From Pseudomonadota bacterium (GTDB lineage: Bacteria; Pseudomonadota; Gammaproteobacteria; Steroidobacterales; Steroidobacteraceae), in the NCBI GenBank assembly GCA_023433705.1, contig JAEYUC010000071.1, forward strand, positions 1 through 27,096: a stretch of 27,096 nucleotides of DNA, given 5' to 3'. The notes under the pieces are model-generated. The model was not told the origin of the DNA, searched no databases, and was given only the letters and a program-made list of their open reading frames with translations. Positions 20,264 through 27,096 of this stretch are shown here, piece by piece. A program made the translations under genes and the position numbers. Positions within the stretch are counted from its first letter, which is position 1; each line of letters begins with the position of its first letter.

Positions 20264-21606
20264 GCGGGTCCGCCCCGCGCCGCCACCGGAAACTGGTGAA
20301 GCGGCAGCCTCACGCTGAGCACGCTGCCGCCGCCCTTGCGTGGCGCGATCTCCAACCGCGCCTTCAGGCGCGTGGCGCGGCGCTGCATCCCGGCGATGCC
20401 ATGTCCGCCGGGCGGCGCGTCCGGATCGAATCCGCCGCCGTCGTCTTCGATCCGTATGCCGGTCTCGTGCGGCGCGCTCCACGTGACCAGCCGGATTTCG
20501 CGTGCGCCCGCGTGCTGCAGCACATTCGCGATGGCCTCCTGAAGGATACGCAACAGGTCGAGGGCCTGATCGCCGGTGAGCTCGCCGATCTCCGGGTGTT
20601 CCTGCACTTCCCATCGCAGCCGGATTCCGGCGGATTCGATGCGGCGCTGCAGCCGGTAACGCAGCATGCCGAGCAAGGTGGCGAAGTTGCGTGCCGCCGG
20701 CTCGTGCGCGTCGATCAGCAGCCGCAGGTCCACCACGCATTCGCGCAGCACGCCGGCGGCGGACTCCGCGTTCAGCGCGCCGGCCTCGAGTTGGCGTTGC
20801 GCCGTCAGGAGTTGCGAGCCGAAGCCGTCGTGCAGCTCCGAGAGCATGCGCGTGCGTTCGCGCAGCGCGGCCTCGCGCCGCTCCGACAGCAGGCGTCGCG
20901 CCTGCGAGCGCTGCAGCTCGGAGTGCAGGTGCGCGGCGTACAGGCGCTGGCCGATGGCGGCGCGCATCGAGCCGTTGAGCATCAGTCCGAACGCGAGCAC
21001 GAACGCGGCGAACATCAGGCACACGCCGATCGCGAGCGGCATGCGTATGTGCAGGCCGAGCGCGAGACAAAGCGTTGCCGTCTGCGCGATCACGGCGGCC
21101 AGGATCAGCGGGCGGTGGCCGCGCGTCACGACGAACGAGATCATCAGGATGGCGACGATGGCGACGGCCGAAAGCTGCAGCTCGATGCGGCCGGCCGGCA
21201 GGAACCACGGCAGCAGCCCGGTGATCATGCCGGCGGATGCGGTGGCCACGGTCCATGCGCCGAGCCAGCGACGCTGCGCGCGCGTGCCGGGCGCGGGCCG
21301 CCAACGTTCGTATGCCAGGCACATGGCGCCGATGAGCCCGAACATCAGCGTTTCCAGCGCCGCCCATTCCAGCGTCCGGCCCTCGGGTTCCAGGTAGTGA
21401 TACATGGCGCCGAGGATCCAGGCGATGCCGACGGTGCCGCTCACCGAAAGCCGCCAGTTCGCGAAGCGCGCCAGGAACAGCGCGTGATCGATTTCCGCGC
21501 GCGAATCGCGCAGGAAGGCGCCTTCTTCGACGATATCGGCCGTGTCCCGCGTTTGCGGGACAGACAGCCCTGCATCGCCAGTCGATATTGCCGGCCCAGG
21601 ATTCAT
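20260..21606 (-). CDS. Membrane-bound NarX/DegS-type sensor histidine kinase
   Basis: A 448-residue kinase. After a hydrophilic N-terminus of about 50 residues come about six membrane helices (roughly 52-210) with no large periplasmic domain, then a coiled-coil linker, a HisKA_3-like dimerisation region with His259 in SELHDGFGSQLL, and an HATPase domain: N-box EAIANVLQHAG (357-367), G1 IEDDGGGFD (386-394), G2 GHGIAGMQRRA (401-411). The lack of a sensor domain suggests it senses through the membrane or a partner. The ATG at 21606 has no clear ribosome binding site and leaves only 15 bp to the divergent gene; no other ATG lies before the first helix, so the start is uncertain. Confidence 0.92.
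   Translation of the reverse strand: MNPGPAISTGDAGLSVPQTRDTADIVEEGAFLRDSRAEIDHALFLARFANWRLSVSGTVGIAWILGAMYHYLEPEGRTLEWAALETLMFGLIGAMCLAYERWRPAPGTRAQRRWLGAWTVATASAGMITGLLPWFLPAGRIELQLSAVAIVAILMISFVVTRGHRPLILAAVIAQTATLCLALGLHIRMPLAIGVCLMFAAFVLAFGLMLNGSMRAAIGQRLYAAHLHSELQRSQARRLLSERREAALRERTRMLSELHDGFGSQLLTAQRQLEAGALNAESAAGVLRECVVDLRLLIDAHEPAARNFATLLGMLRYRLQRRIESAGIRLRWEVQEHPEIGELTGDQALDLLRILQEAIANVLQHAGAREIRLVTWSAPHETGIRIEDDGGGFDPDAPPGGHGIAGMQRRATRLKARLEIAPRKGGGSVLSVRLPLHQFPVAARGGPA
21543..21562. promoter_or_regulatory. 8-bp inverted repeat upstream of the exported-protein operon
   Basis: TGTCCCGC-GTTT-GCGGGACA is a perfect palindrome 60-79 bp before the start of the gene at 21622. Because that gene is divergent from the kinase gene by 15 bp, its promoter must lie within the 5' end of the annotated kinase frame, and this palindrome is the best operator candidate, possibly for the NarL-type regulator. 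Inference only. Confidence 0.4.
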
Positions 21607-21621
21607 TTCAGTGAGGCTGTC

Positions 21622-22533
21622 GTGAAGCGGATCGTCATAGGATGCCTTGTACTCGGCTCAGGCGCACTGGCGAGCGCCCAGCAGTTCGTGGCCCCGGGAA
21701 CTCGCGGCACGCTGACGGTGGAGTACGTCTACGTCGCCGCCGGTTCGAAGCCCGACAAGTACGATCCGAAGTCCTGGGACGTGACGCGCCGGATCACCAC
21801 CACGACGCAACTCGTCGCCGAGAAGCCCATGGCCATCTCCGCGCTGCGCCCGATGGAAAAAGGACAGTCCGAACGACTCGAGGCGCGTCAGCAGAGTGCG
21901 AACAAGGCATCGCAGGCCATGATGCCCATGGCCGGCGACATGATGAAGATCGCTGAGAAATGTGGCGAGGACGAGGCCTGCATCGAACGCGAAGTGACGG
22001 CGTATGCCTCGGGCGTGAACGTGAAGGACTTCGACGGCGCGCGCAAGGACATCGCCGCGGCCGGCGCTCAGGACTCGCCGCGCTATCAAAACTGGACGAT
22101 GGTCTCCGAGTCCGCGACCTGGGAGCTCGAGGAAACCTACGACAGCAAGAATGCCGATCCCATCTGCGCCAGCAAGCCGAACCGGCAGTGCACGCGCAAG
22201 GTGACGCGCATCGGTGGCGGCGCGTTGCCGCCCGCGCCGCCGAAGGGCCAGATGCTCGACTTCGACAGTGAAAAGAAAGACGTCTACGTCTCGATATCAC
22301 CGCAGCCGGTGACGCCGATGATGTACACCGAGACGATCAACACGGACCATCCCTCGCACAAATCCGGTTCCCAGAAGAAGGCGTTCGCCGGGTTCGGCAA
22401 GCAACTGCGCCCGCTGCATGGGCCGCTTTCCGCGCAGCTGGCCAGCAGCGGCAAGTATGAAGTGAAGGGTGCGGGCGTCGAAGGCGAGTCGGGCGTACTG
22501 ACGGTTAGCTGGCGGTTCGCAATCCAGAAATGA
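21622..22533 (+). CDS. Exported protein of unknown function
   Basis: A 303-residue protein starting with GTG at 21622, with GAGG 5 nt upstream. It has a clear signal peptide (MKRIVIGCLVLGSGALASAQ) and no other membrane segment, so it is probably periplasmic. I do not recognise a family. Two cysteine pairs are visible, CGEDEAC (about residues 114-120) and CASKPNRQC (about 183-191), which could form disulfides. The C-terminal half looks beta-rich (SGKYEVKGAGVEGESGVLTVSWRF). The stop overlaps the start of the next gene as ATGA, so the two products are likely made together. It is divergent from the histidine kinase gene. Confidence 0.8.
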   Translation: MKRIVIGCLVLGSGALASAQQFVAPGTRGTLTVEYVYVAAGSKPDKYDPKSWDVTRRITTTTQLVAEKPMAISALRPMEKGQSERLEARQQSANKASQAMMPMAGDMMKIAEKCGEDEACIEREVTAYASGVNVKDFDGARKDIAAAGAQDSPRYQNWTMVSESATWELEETYDSKNADPICASKPNRQCTRKVTRIGGGALPPAPPKGQMLDFDSEKKDVYVSISPQPVTPMMYTETINTDHPSHKSGSQKKAFAGFGKQLRPLHGPLSAQLASSGKYEVKGAGVEGESGVLTVSWRFAIQK

Positions 22534-24218
22534 CGTGTCGGCGGCGCGTGCGCGCCCTGCGATTCGTGGCTCTGCTGGCGCCTCTGGCGTGGGTCTCGGG
22601 CTGCGCGGATCCCGAGGCTTCGCCGCCGCGCGGCGCGCAGGGGGATGCCGGCGGCGCCGACGCGGCCAGCGCGGACGCCGCGTCCGTTCAGGATGCCGGG
22701 CCGCCTCGAATGCCGACGCTCAATGGTCCGGTCATCGCGGCGCTGGCGGTCGATGAGCCGCGGCTCAATGATCATCGGCAGGATCTCGAGCAGCGCGAGC
22801 GCGAAGCCATCGACCACGTGGTCGCGGAGTGGCTGCGAATGCGCGATGGCTTGCCGCCGCCGGCCGCGCGCGCAATCGTTCCGCCGATGGCGCGCGATGG
22901 CGCGGGTACAGCCGCGCTGTCCGCCTTGCTGGATCGGATGATTCCGCGCGCGCACGCGTCTGAAGGCGGCGGTTCGATGGGCGCGACGGTGGGTTCCACC
23001 TTCACCACTCTGGTGGGCGGTTATGCCGACCAGGCCTCACCCGGCGGATCGCAGCCGCCGAGCGAAGCCGTCATGGGCGGCAAATCGGGTCGCGACGCGA
23101 GTTTCAGCGGCAGTGTGGATGCGAACGGCGAGGTCACGGTCACGCTCGAGACCCGCGTCGATATTCCGCCGCTCGCGATGGCGGCCAATTCGAAGGTTTC
23201 CCTATCTACTCGCGCGCTGTGCCCGGGCCCCGATGGCGTCGTCGAGCTCACCATCCGCACCGGCCAGGGCGGCCGCGCGGGCGCCGGCGGCGCCGCGGTG
23301 TACGACACCACGCGCGAGGCGAAGGTGCGCGCGGTCGTGAACGACAACGCCGAGATCGCTTCGGCGGAAATCGAGACCCGCCATGGCTCCCGCAGCCGCA
23401 GCGGTGGCAAGGAATCTTCGTACCAGGCCACCACGAGCTGGCGGAAGACGGCCAGCGACTCGGGCACCATGACCGGCGATCGTGTGGTGAGCTCTTCGGG
23501 CGATTCGGCGCGGATCGGGTCCATGATGACCGAGGGGCAGGGAGAGTCGTATGTTCTCGGCCTCAATGCGCTGAACGCCGCGGAGCGATTCTGGCAGGAC
23601 GGCGGATGCGTCCGCATCGACGCCAGCGCGCCGCCGAAGGTCTCGCCGGGCGCCACGACCCGCATCCCTGTCAAGGTCCTGCACAAGCACGAGGGCAGCG
23701 AGGTCGCGGCGCGCGTCACCGCGGACCTTACCGGCGGCAAGGCCATCGACCCGCGGGAGATTGCGCGCACCGCCGGCACCCTCGTTCACGATGCGCCGGA
23801 CGAAAAGGAGAAATCGGCTTCGATCAAGCTCACCGCCTACTCGCGCCGCGGCAAGGCCACGCTCAAGCTGGACATCAGCACGGGCGCGAGCGCCTACCGG
23901 ATCGAAGGCGGCGCCGATGAATTCCATGGAACGGGAATCGCCTGCGATCTCGCCGAGCCGTTCGTGGTCAGCGGCAGCGGCGTGACCGTGCGGTTCACGC
24001 CTTCGTCGGATCGCGCCGGCACGTATGAGTATCAGGGCAGCATGAGTGGCTTTGCCGTGATGGGCAGTGGCACGTACTCGGTGAGATACACCGGAGACAC
24101 GGCCGCGAGCATGAGCGCCACCGGTCCCGGCAGCGTGGAAACGCCGATGGGGACGATGACGAAGAACGGCAGCGAGGAGTACACGCTCACGCCGATGACG
24201 GACTCTTCCTGCGATTGA
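22530..24218 (+). CDS. Lipoprotein of unknown function
   Basis: A 562-residue predicted lipoprotein: basic N-terminus, hydrophobic stretch and lipobox WVSGC with Cys25. Residues about 26-60 are a low-complexity Ala/Asp/Gly linker. The mature part is rich in Ser, Thr, Gly and alternating hydrophobic residues, suggesting beta-sandwich structure; no known motif is evident. A C-terminal part (about 470-555) repeats short GSGxYxVxY-like segments (GTYEYQGSMSGF, GSGTYSVRYTGD). Both the ATGA overlap and the shared export route tie it to the preceding gene. I cannot assign a function. Confidence 0.8.
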   Translation: MTCRRRVRALRFVALLAPLAWVSGCADPEASPPRGAQGDAGGADAASADAASVQDAGPPRMPTLNGPVIAALAVDEPRLNDHRQDLEQREREAIDHVVAEWLRMRDGLPPPAARAIVPPMARDGAGTAALSALLDRMIPRAHASEGGGSMGATVGSTFTTLVGGYADQASPGGSQPPSEAVMGGKSGRDASFSGSVDANGEVTVTLETRVDIPPLAMAANSKVSLSTRALCPGPDGVVELTIRTGQGGRAGAGGAAVYDTTREAKVRAVVNDNAEIASAEIETRHGSRSRSGGKESSYQATTSWRKTASDSGTMTGDRVVSSSGDSARIGSMMTEGQGESYVLGLNALNAAERFWQDGGCVRIDASAPPKVSPGATTRIPVKVLHKHEGSEVAARVTADLTGGKAIDPREIARTAGTLVHDAPDEKEKSASIKLTAYSRRGKATLKLDISTGASAYRIEGGADEFHGTGIACDLAEPFVVSGSGVTVRFTPSSDRAGTYEYQGSMSGFAVMGSGTYSVRYTGDTAASMSATGPGSVETPMGTMTKNGSEEYTLTPMTDSSCD

Positions 24219-24275
24219 CGTCGCGGCGTGTGTTCACGCTGGCGATCCGTCCGGGTGGGCGCCTATCCTTCGTGC

Positions 24276-24716
24276 GTGCGCAAATCCCCGAAATTCCAGC
24301 CCAGCGCCGCTCCGCTGTCCGCCGGTGTCGTGGTCGTGCGCCGTTCCGCCGAGGGCTGGCGCGTGCTGCTGCTGCGCGTCTATAACTACTGGGATTTCCC
24401 GAAGGGTCTGGTCGAGGACGGCGAGGACCCTCTATCCACCGCGCGGCGCGAGGCGCGCGAGGAAACCACGCTCGACGATCTCGAGTTCGCCTGGGGCGAT
24501 TCCTTCGTCGAGACCGAGCCGTACGGCCGGGCAAAGAAGGTGGCCCGTTACTACGTCGCGCGCACGAAGACCGAGGCCATCAAGCTACCCGTGAGCCCCG
24601 AGCTCGGCCGCCCCGAGCACCACGAATGGCGCTGGTGCGATTTCGAAACCGCCGGACAACTCGTGAACGATCGCCTCTGGAAAGTGCTGCGCTGGGCCCA
24701 GGACGTCGTGGAGTAA
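24276..24716 (+). CDS. NUDIX hydrolase, Ap4A-hydrolase-like
   Basis: A 146-residue NUDIX protein, expected to cleave a nucleoside diphosphate linked to another moiety; WDFPKGLVEDGE is typical of the dinucleoside-tetraphosphatase/RppH-like group. The NUDIX box is at 44-66: Gly44, Glu50, Arg58-Glu59 and Glu62-Glu63 are present, but the usual glycine after the paired glutamates is Thr65. I chose the GTG at 24276 because the sequence before it (from GTG 24228) has no protein-like character; neither start has a clear ribosome binding site. The TAA stop runs into the left arm of the long inverted repeat at 24715. Confidence 0.9.
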   Translation: MRKSPKFQPSAAPLSAGVVVVRRSAEGWRVLLLRVYNYWDFPKGLVEDGEDPLSTARREAREETTLDDLEFAWGDSFVETEPYGRAKKVARYYVARTKTEAIKLPVSPELGRPEHHEWRWCDFETAGQLVNDRLWKVLRWAQDVVE

Positions 24717-24820
24717 GACGGTGCCTGGCACGGAAATCCCGGGAGAAGCGCCACATCGCGGTCTCAACGTTCTGGCGTCTGGCGCGCTTCTCCCGGGATT
24801 TCCGTGCCAGGCACCATCTT
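24715..24820. repeat. REPIN-like long inverted repeat between convergent genes
   Basis: Two 37-nt arms (24715-24751 and 24784-24820) are inverted copies with one mismatch; the inner 32 nt are perfect. They enclose a 32-nt spacer. Each arm is itself built of palindromes: GTGCCTGGCAC and TCCCGGGA. The outer ends fall inside the NUDIX stop (last two bases of TAA) and the first base of the reverse stop of the dehydrogenase gene, so the element fills the whole intergenic gap. This layout, two inverted palindromic units around a short spacer, is that of REPIN/BIME elements; it would also act as a strong bidirectional hairpin. No target-site duplication is visible and there is no transposase in the window. 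Confidence 0.85.
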
Positions 24821-25797
24821 CACACGACCCGTCCGCGGAGGCCGCCACGCAGGAAATCCTCGATGTTCGCGGCGAGTTCGTCGACGGCGCGTTGACGTGC
24901 CTCGAACGCGGCCCAGGCGATGTGCGGGGTCACGATGAGATTGGGGATACCGGGCTCGAGCACGGGGCTGCCATCCACCGGCGGCTCCTGTGGCAACACG
25001 TCGATCGCCGCGCCGCCGAGATCGCCGCCCTTCAACGCGGCGACGAGCGCGTCCAGATCCACGAGCGCCCCGCGTGCGGTGTTCACCAGGATCGCATCGG
25101 GCTTCATCATCGATAACTCGCGCGCGCCGATAAGGCCCTTCGTGGCGGGCGTGAGCGGGCAGTGCAGCGACAACACGTCGGCATTGCGCAGCACCTCGTC
25201 GAGCGTCACGCGCACCGGCGAGCTCTGCGTCGTCGCGTCGCTCGCGGTCGAACCCGGGCGCTCGGCCACGAGCACCCGCATGCCGAGCGCGTCCTTGCAG
25301 ACCTGCGCCACCGCGCGCCCGAGCGTGCCGTAACCGACGATGCCCAGGATCTTCCCGTTGAGCTCGCGAATCGGCGCGCCTGGTACGGAGAACTGCTCGC
25401 AGCGGGCCCAGGTGCCGTCGATCGCGGCCAGCCCGTATTCGCGCAACCGATGCGTCAGCGCGAGGATCACGCCGAGCACGTGCTGCGCCACCGACACCGT
25501 GCAGTAGTCACGTATGTTGCACACCGCGATGCCGAGCTCGCGCGCGGCCTCGAGATCGACATTGTTCGTGCCGGTCGCCGTCAACCCGACGAACCGCAGC
25601 CCGGGCACCGCGCGCATGCGCGCGCGCGAGATGTTCAGCTTGTTGGTGAGGATGAACTCGCAGCCCGCGATGCGCTCGTCGACCTCGGCGTCGCTGGACG
25701 TCGGGTAGAGGGTTATCCCGGGCAATACGCGTTCGAGAGCCGAGGTATCGAGATCGCCGTGACTGACCGTGCCGAAATCCAGGAAGACCGCTCTCAT
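24820..25797 (-). CDS. D-2-hydroxyacid dehydrogenase (NAD-dependent)
   Basis: A 325-residue cytoplasmic oxidoreductase reducing 2-oxoacids such as hydroxypyruvate or glyoxylate. The nucleotide-binding fold has GIVGYGTLG (152-160). Catalytic residues are Arg242 (NTARGALVD), Glu271 (LPQEPP) and His292 (TPHIAWA). The N-terminal catalytic part with ATGTNNVDLEAA and VAQHVLGVILAL is like glycerate/hydroxypyruvate dehydrogenases, though substrate is not settled. The ATG at 25797 has GAGGCGG upstream. It begins 16 nt after the RND permease gene on the same strand and may be read through from it. The reverse stop TGA touches the right end of the long inverted repeat. Confidence 0.93.
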   Translation of the reverse strand: MRAVFLDFGTVSHGDLDTSALERVLPGITLYPTSSDAEVDERIAGCEFILTNKLNISRARMRAVPGLRFVGLTATGTNNVDLEAARELGIAVCNIRDYCTVSVAQHVLGVILALTHRLREYGLAAIDGTWARCEQFSVPGAPIRELNGKILGIVGYGTLGRAVAQVCKDALGMRVLVAERPGSTASDATTQSSPVRVTLDEVLRNADVLSLHCPLTPATKGLIGARELSMMKPDAILVNTARGALVDLDALVAALKGGDLGGAAIDVLPQEPPVDGSPVLEPGIPNLIVTPHIAWAAFEARQRAVDELAANIEDFLRGGLRGRVV

Positions 25798-25813
25798 TCC
25801 GCCTCGCCCTTAG

Positions 25814-27096
25814 TTAGTCCTCCAGGCGCGAAGCGGGCGAGGGCGCCAGTCCGGCCGGGGCCGCCAGAGTACCACCGGCCTCGGGCTTCACGGAGAGCAC
25901 GGGCGGAATCAGCTTGTACATCACGGGCGTCACGAGGCGCGCGAGCAGCGTCGAGGTGATGAGTCCGCCGATGATGACCCACGCCATCGGCGAGTAGAGC
26001 CCGATGTTCTGCAGCGCGAGCGGCATCAGACCTCCGATCGCGGTCGCGGAAGTCAGCAGGATCGGCAGGAAGCGGATCTCGCCGGCCTGCTCGATGGCCT
26101 CGTCGAGCGGCACGCCCTGTTCGCGCAGCTGGTTGGTGAAGTCCACCAGCAGGATCGAATTCTTGATCTCGATGCCCACCAGCGCGATGAAGCCGATCGA
26201 CGCGACGAACGAAATGTCGTTGCCCGAGATCAGCAACATGAGCATTCCGCCGAGCACGCCGAGCGGCACCACGGTGAGCACGATGAGCGTGGACTTGAAG
26301 CTGCCGAACTCGAGCACGAGGATCGCGAAGATGCCGAAGATGGCCACGATGATGGCGATGCCGATGCCGCCAAACGCCTCCTGCGAAGCTTCGTTCTCGC
26401 CGCCCAGGTCGTACTTGTAGCCGCGCGGCCAGTCGAGCTCGTCCAGCTTCTTCGTTATCTGCTTCGTGAGCTCGGCGACGTTGTAGCCGGGCTGCGCGTC
26501 GGCATCGATCGTCATCGCGCGCTCGCGGTTGAAACGCTGGATCAGCGTCGGCGCCTTTTCGAACTCCAGCGACGCGAGCTGCGAGAGCGGCAGCGTCGAG
26601 CCATTGAGCGTCGGCACGCGCACCTGCTCCAGCGCGCCGAACTCCGCCTGCTGCGTGATAGGCGTGCGCACGACGATCGGATACTGCTCGCCGGTGGAGT
26701 CCTTATAAGTACCCACCGACACGCCGGCGACCGACAGTCTCACGGCGCGATCCAGCTCCGCGGTCTGCACGCCCAGCTGCTGCGCCTTGCGCGAATCGAT
26801 GTTCAGCTTGAGGTTCGTGCGCGCGACATTGAGAGGATTCTTCACGTCGCGCGTGCCCGGCACGGACTTCACCAGGTCCTCGACCTTGTTGCTCAGCGCC
26901 TCGATGACGTTGAGATCGCTGCCGATCACGCGGATCGAGATCGGCGCCGAAATCGGCGGGCCGTTGGCGAACTCTTTCACGTAGATGTCCGCGGCCGGAT
27001 AACGCTCGAGCTTCTCGCGCAACGCCTGCAGGTTCGCGGGCGTCTCGTCGGTGTCGTATTCGTGCAGCTGCACGAACACTTCCGCGTAGTTCGCCG
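25814..27096 (-). CDS. RND efflux permease, C-terminal part
   Basis: Proton-driven inner-membrane pump of the RND superfamily, working with a periplasmic adaptor and outer-membrane channel. The frame is open through the right edge, so the N-terminal half is missing; about 426 residues are seen. They comprise the second porter lobe (GPPISAPISIRVIG, LNVARTNLKLNID, PLSQLASLEFEKAPTLIQR) and then five to six membrane helices from about residue 245 (AIIVAIFGIFAILVLEFGSFKS, GIEIKNSILLVDF, ILLTSATAIGGLMPLAL). The motif is closer to hydrophobe/multidrug-type exporters with FVQLHE than to heavy-metal pumps, but this is a weak call. The TAA stop is 16 nt before the dehydrogenase start. Confidence 0.93.
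   Translation of the reverse strand, partial: ANYAEVFVQLHEYDTDETPANLQALREKLERYPAADIYVKEFANGPPISAPISIRVIGSDLNVIEALSNKVEDLVKSVPGTRDVKNPLNVARTNLKLNIDSRKAQQLGVQTAELDRAVRLSVAGVSVGTYKDSTGEQYPIVVRTPITQQAEFGALEQVRVPTLNGSTLPLSQLASLEFEKAPTLIQRFNRERAMTIDADAQPGYNVAELTKQITKKLDELDWPRGYKYDLGGENEASQEAFGGIGIAIIVAIFGIFAILVLEFGSFKSTLIVLTVVPLGVLGGMLMLLISGNDISFVASIGFIALVGIEIKNSILLVDFTNQLREQGVPLDEAIEQAGEIRFLPILLTSATAIGGLMPLALQNIGLYSPMAWVIIGGLITSTLLARLVTPVMYKLIPPVLSVKPEAGGTLAAPAGLAPSPASRLED

Noticed and set aside
24715..24820. Insertion sequence remnant
   Set aside because: There is no transposase fragment and no target duplication (flanks differ); the nested palindromes fit a REP-type element better.

Overview
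The window is GC-rich (roughly two thirds G+C by eye), almost fully coding, and reads like a chromosomal segment of a free-living proteobacterium. It has an OxyR with both redox cysteines divergent from an AhpC/AhpD pair, a YgdQ-like TerC protein, RND efflux, a NarL-type two-component system and secreted polysaccharide-degrading enzymes. A gammaproteobacterium of the Steroidobacter/Nevskiales kind is my guess from gene content and base composition; nothing here proves it. I saw no rRNA, tRNA, CRISPR array, insertion sequence or phage gene.

Layout. 1-550: 3'-truncated minus-strand gene of unknown function. 551-888: divergent regulatory region. 889-2850: secreted modular GH10 xylanase (carbohydrate-binding module, catalytic domain, cadherin-like domain), followed by a strong terminator. 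2908-3411: DUF1993 protein, divergent from a plus-strand run of a LysR regulator (3477-4373), a DmdC-type acyl-CoA dehydrogenase (4383-6197) and an aldo/keto reductase with a Tat-like signal (6209-7168). 7165-8754: FnIII plus beta-propeller sugar dehydrogenase-like lipoprotein on the minus strand. 8895-11408: minus-strand cluster TerC, small membrane protein, prohibitin-like SPFH protein, HAD phosphatase. 11455-13359: secreted DUF5060/DUF4038 (GH140-like) glycosidase.

13379-18197 is a tight minus-strand operon, oxyR, COG4757-type alpha/beta hydrolase, then a 992-residue protein joining an LCAT-like lipase, an M17-N-like middle domain and a CHAT cysteine protease. Both junctions are 4-nt GTGA overlaps. 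It diverges from ahpC-ahpD (18343-19516) across a region with a good OxyR operator. ahpCD ends in a long stem-loop and a terminator. Convergent to it is a two-component system (RR 19622-20263, HK 20260-21606), which is in turn divergent, by only 15 bp, from two coupled genes for unknown exported proteins (21622-24218). A NUDIX hydrolase (24276-24716) and a D-2-hydroxyacid dehydrogenase (24820-25797) converge on a 106-bp near-perfect inverted repeat (24715-24820) built from nested palindromes, resembling a REPIN. The window ends inside an RND permease gene (25814-27096).

The most unusual items are the lipase/M17N-like/CHAT fusion coupled to oxyR, the REPIN-like element fitted between two stop codons, and an over-represented, coding-strand-oriented 8-9-mer (CTATCTACT) scattered over the window. 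The fusion is the best candidate for an undescribed system: a lipase and a caspase-like protease in one chain, apparently co-transcribed with a peroxide sensor.
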